From contig NZ_WWFG01000001.1 in assembly GCF_026127265.1 (NCBI RefSeq), positions 3,015,501 through 3,079,500 of the forward strand: a stretch of DNA of 64,000 nucleotides, given 5' to 3'. The notes below the pieces were generated by a model. That model did no database searches. It saw only the letters and a program-made list of their open reading frames with translations, and was not told where the DNA came from. Shown one piece after another: positions 63,874 to 64,000 of the stretch. The position numbers and the translations under genes are program-made. Each line of letters starts with the position of its first letter. The stretch's first letter is position 1. This DNA is from Nostoc sp. KVJ3 (GTDB lineage Bacteria > Cyanobacteriota > Cyanobacteriia > Cyanobacteriales > Nostocaceae).

Positions 63874-64000
63874 ATGAGAAAGCTTATATTATTGTGCTTG
63901 TTTGTCATTGGGCTGGGATCTGCCATATTTGGTTTCCTGAATTTCCAGGGATTGGCAGCCAAAGGAGAGTTTGAAACGATTTTGCTTGATTTTCGCGAAG
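63874..64000 (+). CDS. Secreted protein, 5' end only (possibly S8 peptidase)
   Basis: 42 codons are visible: MRKLILLCLFVIGLGSAIFG, then FLNFQGLAAKGEFETILLDFRE. It has a clear signal peptide. The segment after it resembles the pro-region start of a cyanobacterial subtilisin-like (S8) peptidase, but too little is visible to be sure. Confidence 0.6.
   Translation, partial: MRKLILLCLFVIGLGSAIFGFLNFQGLAAKGEFETILLDFRE

Noticed and set aside
1..64000. CRISPR arrays, tRNA and rRNA genes
   Set aside because: No regular repeat-spacer pattern and no tRNA cloverleaf or rRNA segment was recognised by reading; a covariance search would be needed to exclude small RNAs.

Overview
The window looks like chromosomal DNA of a filamentous, Nostoc-type cyanobacterium (Nostocales). 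The reasons are frequent HIP1 octamers (GCGATCGC), many heptanucleotide tandem repeats and small hairpin elements between genes, and typical cyanobacterial families (hemL, hpd, CPP1-like, DUF2811, DUF4168, a group 2 sigma factor, a trifunctional kinase). No tRNA, rRNA or CRISPR array was recognised.

Layout. 1-8422 (minus): a cell-surface cluster of three secreted DUF11-type proteins followed by a large outer-membrane beta-barrel protein that runs off the left edge. 9264-10937 (plus): threonine synthase with a ubiquitin-like MoaD/ThiS carrier. 11128-13327: small genes, a dead Tn5/IS4-type transposase tail and two abutting miniature inverted-repeat elements. 13328-18748: an 1806-residue Ser/Thr kinase-ATPase-GAF-histidine kinase. 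18917-25853: nucleotidyltransferase, pRiA4b ORF-3-like, GFA, cobO, a secreted beta-trefoil, a STAND NTPase and a membrane-anchored hypothetical. 26353-34319: group 2 sigma factor, HerA-like ATPase, GST, FAS1 protein, twin Cys-motif secreted peptides and a polysaccharide deacetylase. 34856-44907: hemL, ChaB-like, hisIE, MFS, DUF2811, an OmpR-type regulator, CPP1-like, HAD, GNAT, hpd and an SDR. 45230-51190: an IS200/IS605-type remnant and a phosphate uptake operon pstS-pstC-pstA-pstB-pstB behind a Pho-box-like array. 51310-57833: a frameshifted SpoIIM-family gene, two membrane proteins, a PIN remnant, DUF1868, holA, DUF4168 and a LuxR-type regulator. 58685-64000: a 1446-residue hybrid histidine kinase, a small membrane protein and the start of another secreted or membrane protein.

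How the genes work together. The clearest functional units are the pst operon (high-affinity phosphate import), the DUF11/barrel surface cluster (ATGA overlap between its last two genes) and the hpd-GNAT pair (another ATGA overlap). Most other genes are single units, often separated by repeat-rich spacers. Small mobile-like repeats are a main theme. A 149-bp element occurs twice, once with perfect 16-bp termini and an 8-bp target duplication. Short tandem repeats have also entered the coding linkers of hpd and of the hybrid kinase.

The best candidate for something undescribed is the DUF11/SdrD-like/beta-barrel surface cluster. The best gene-level oddities are a PstB paralogue with proline in the Q-loop, a SpoIIM gene broken at a homopolymer, and an inverted repeat that buries the hisIE start codon.
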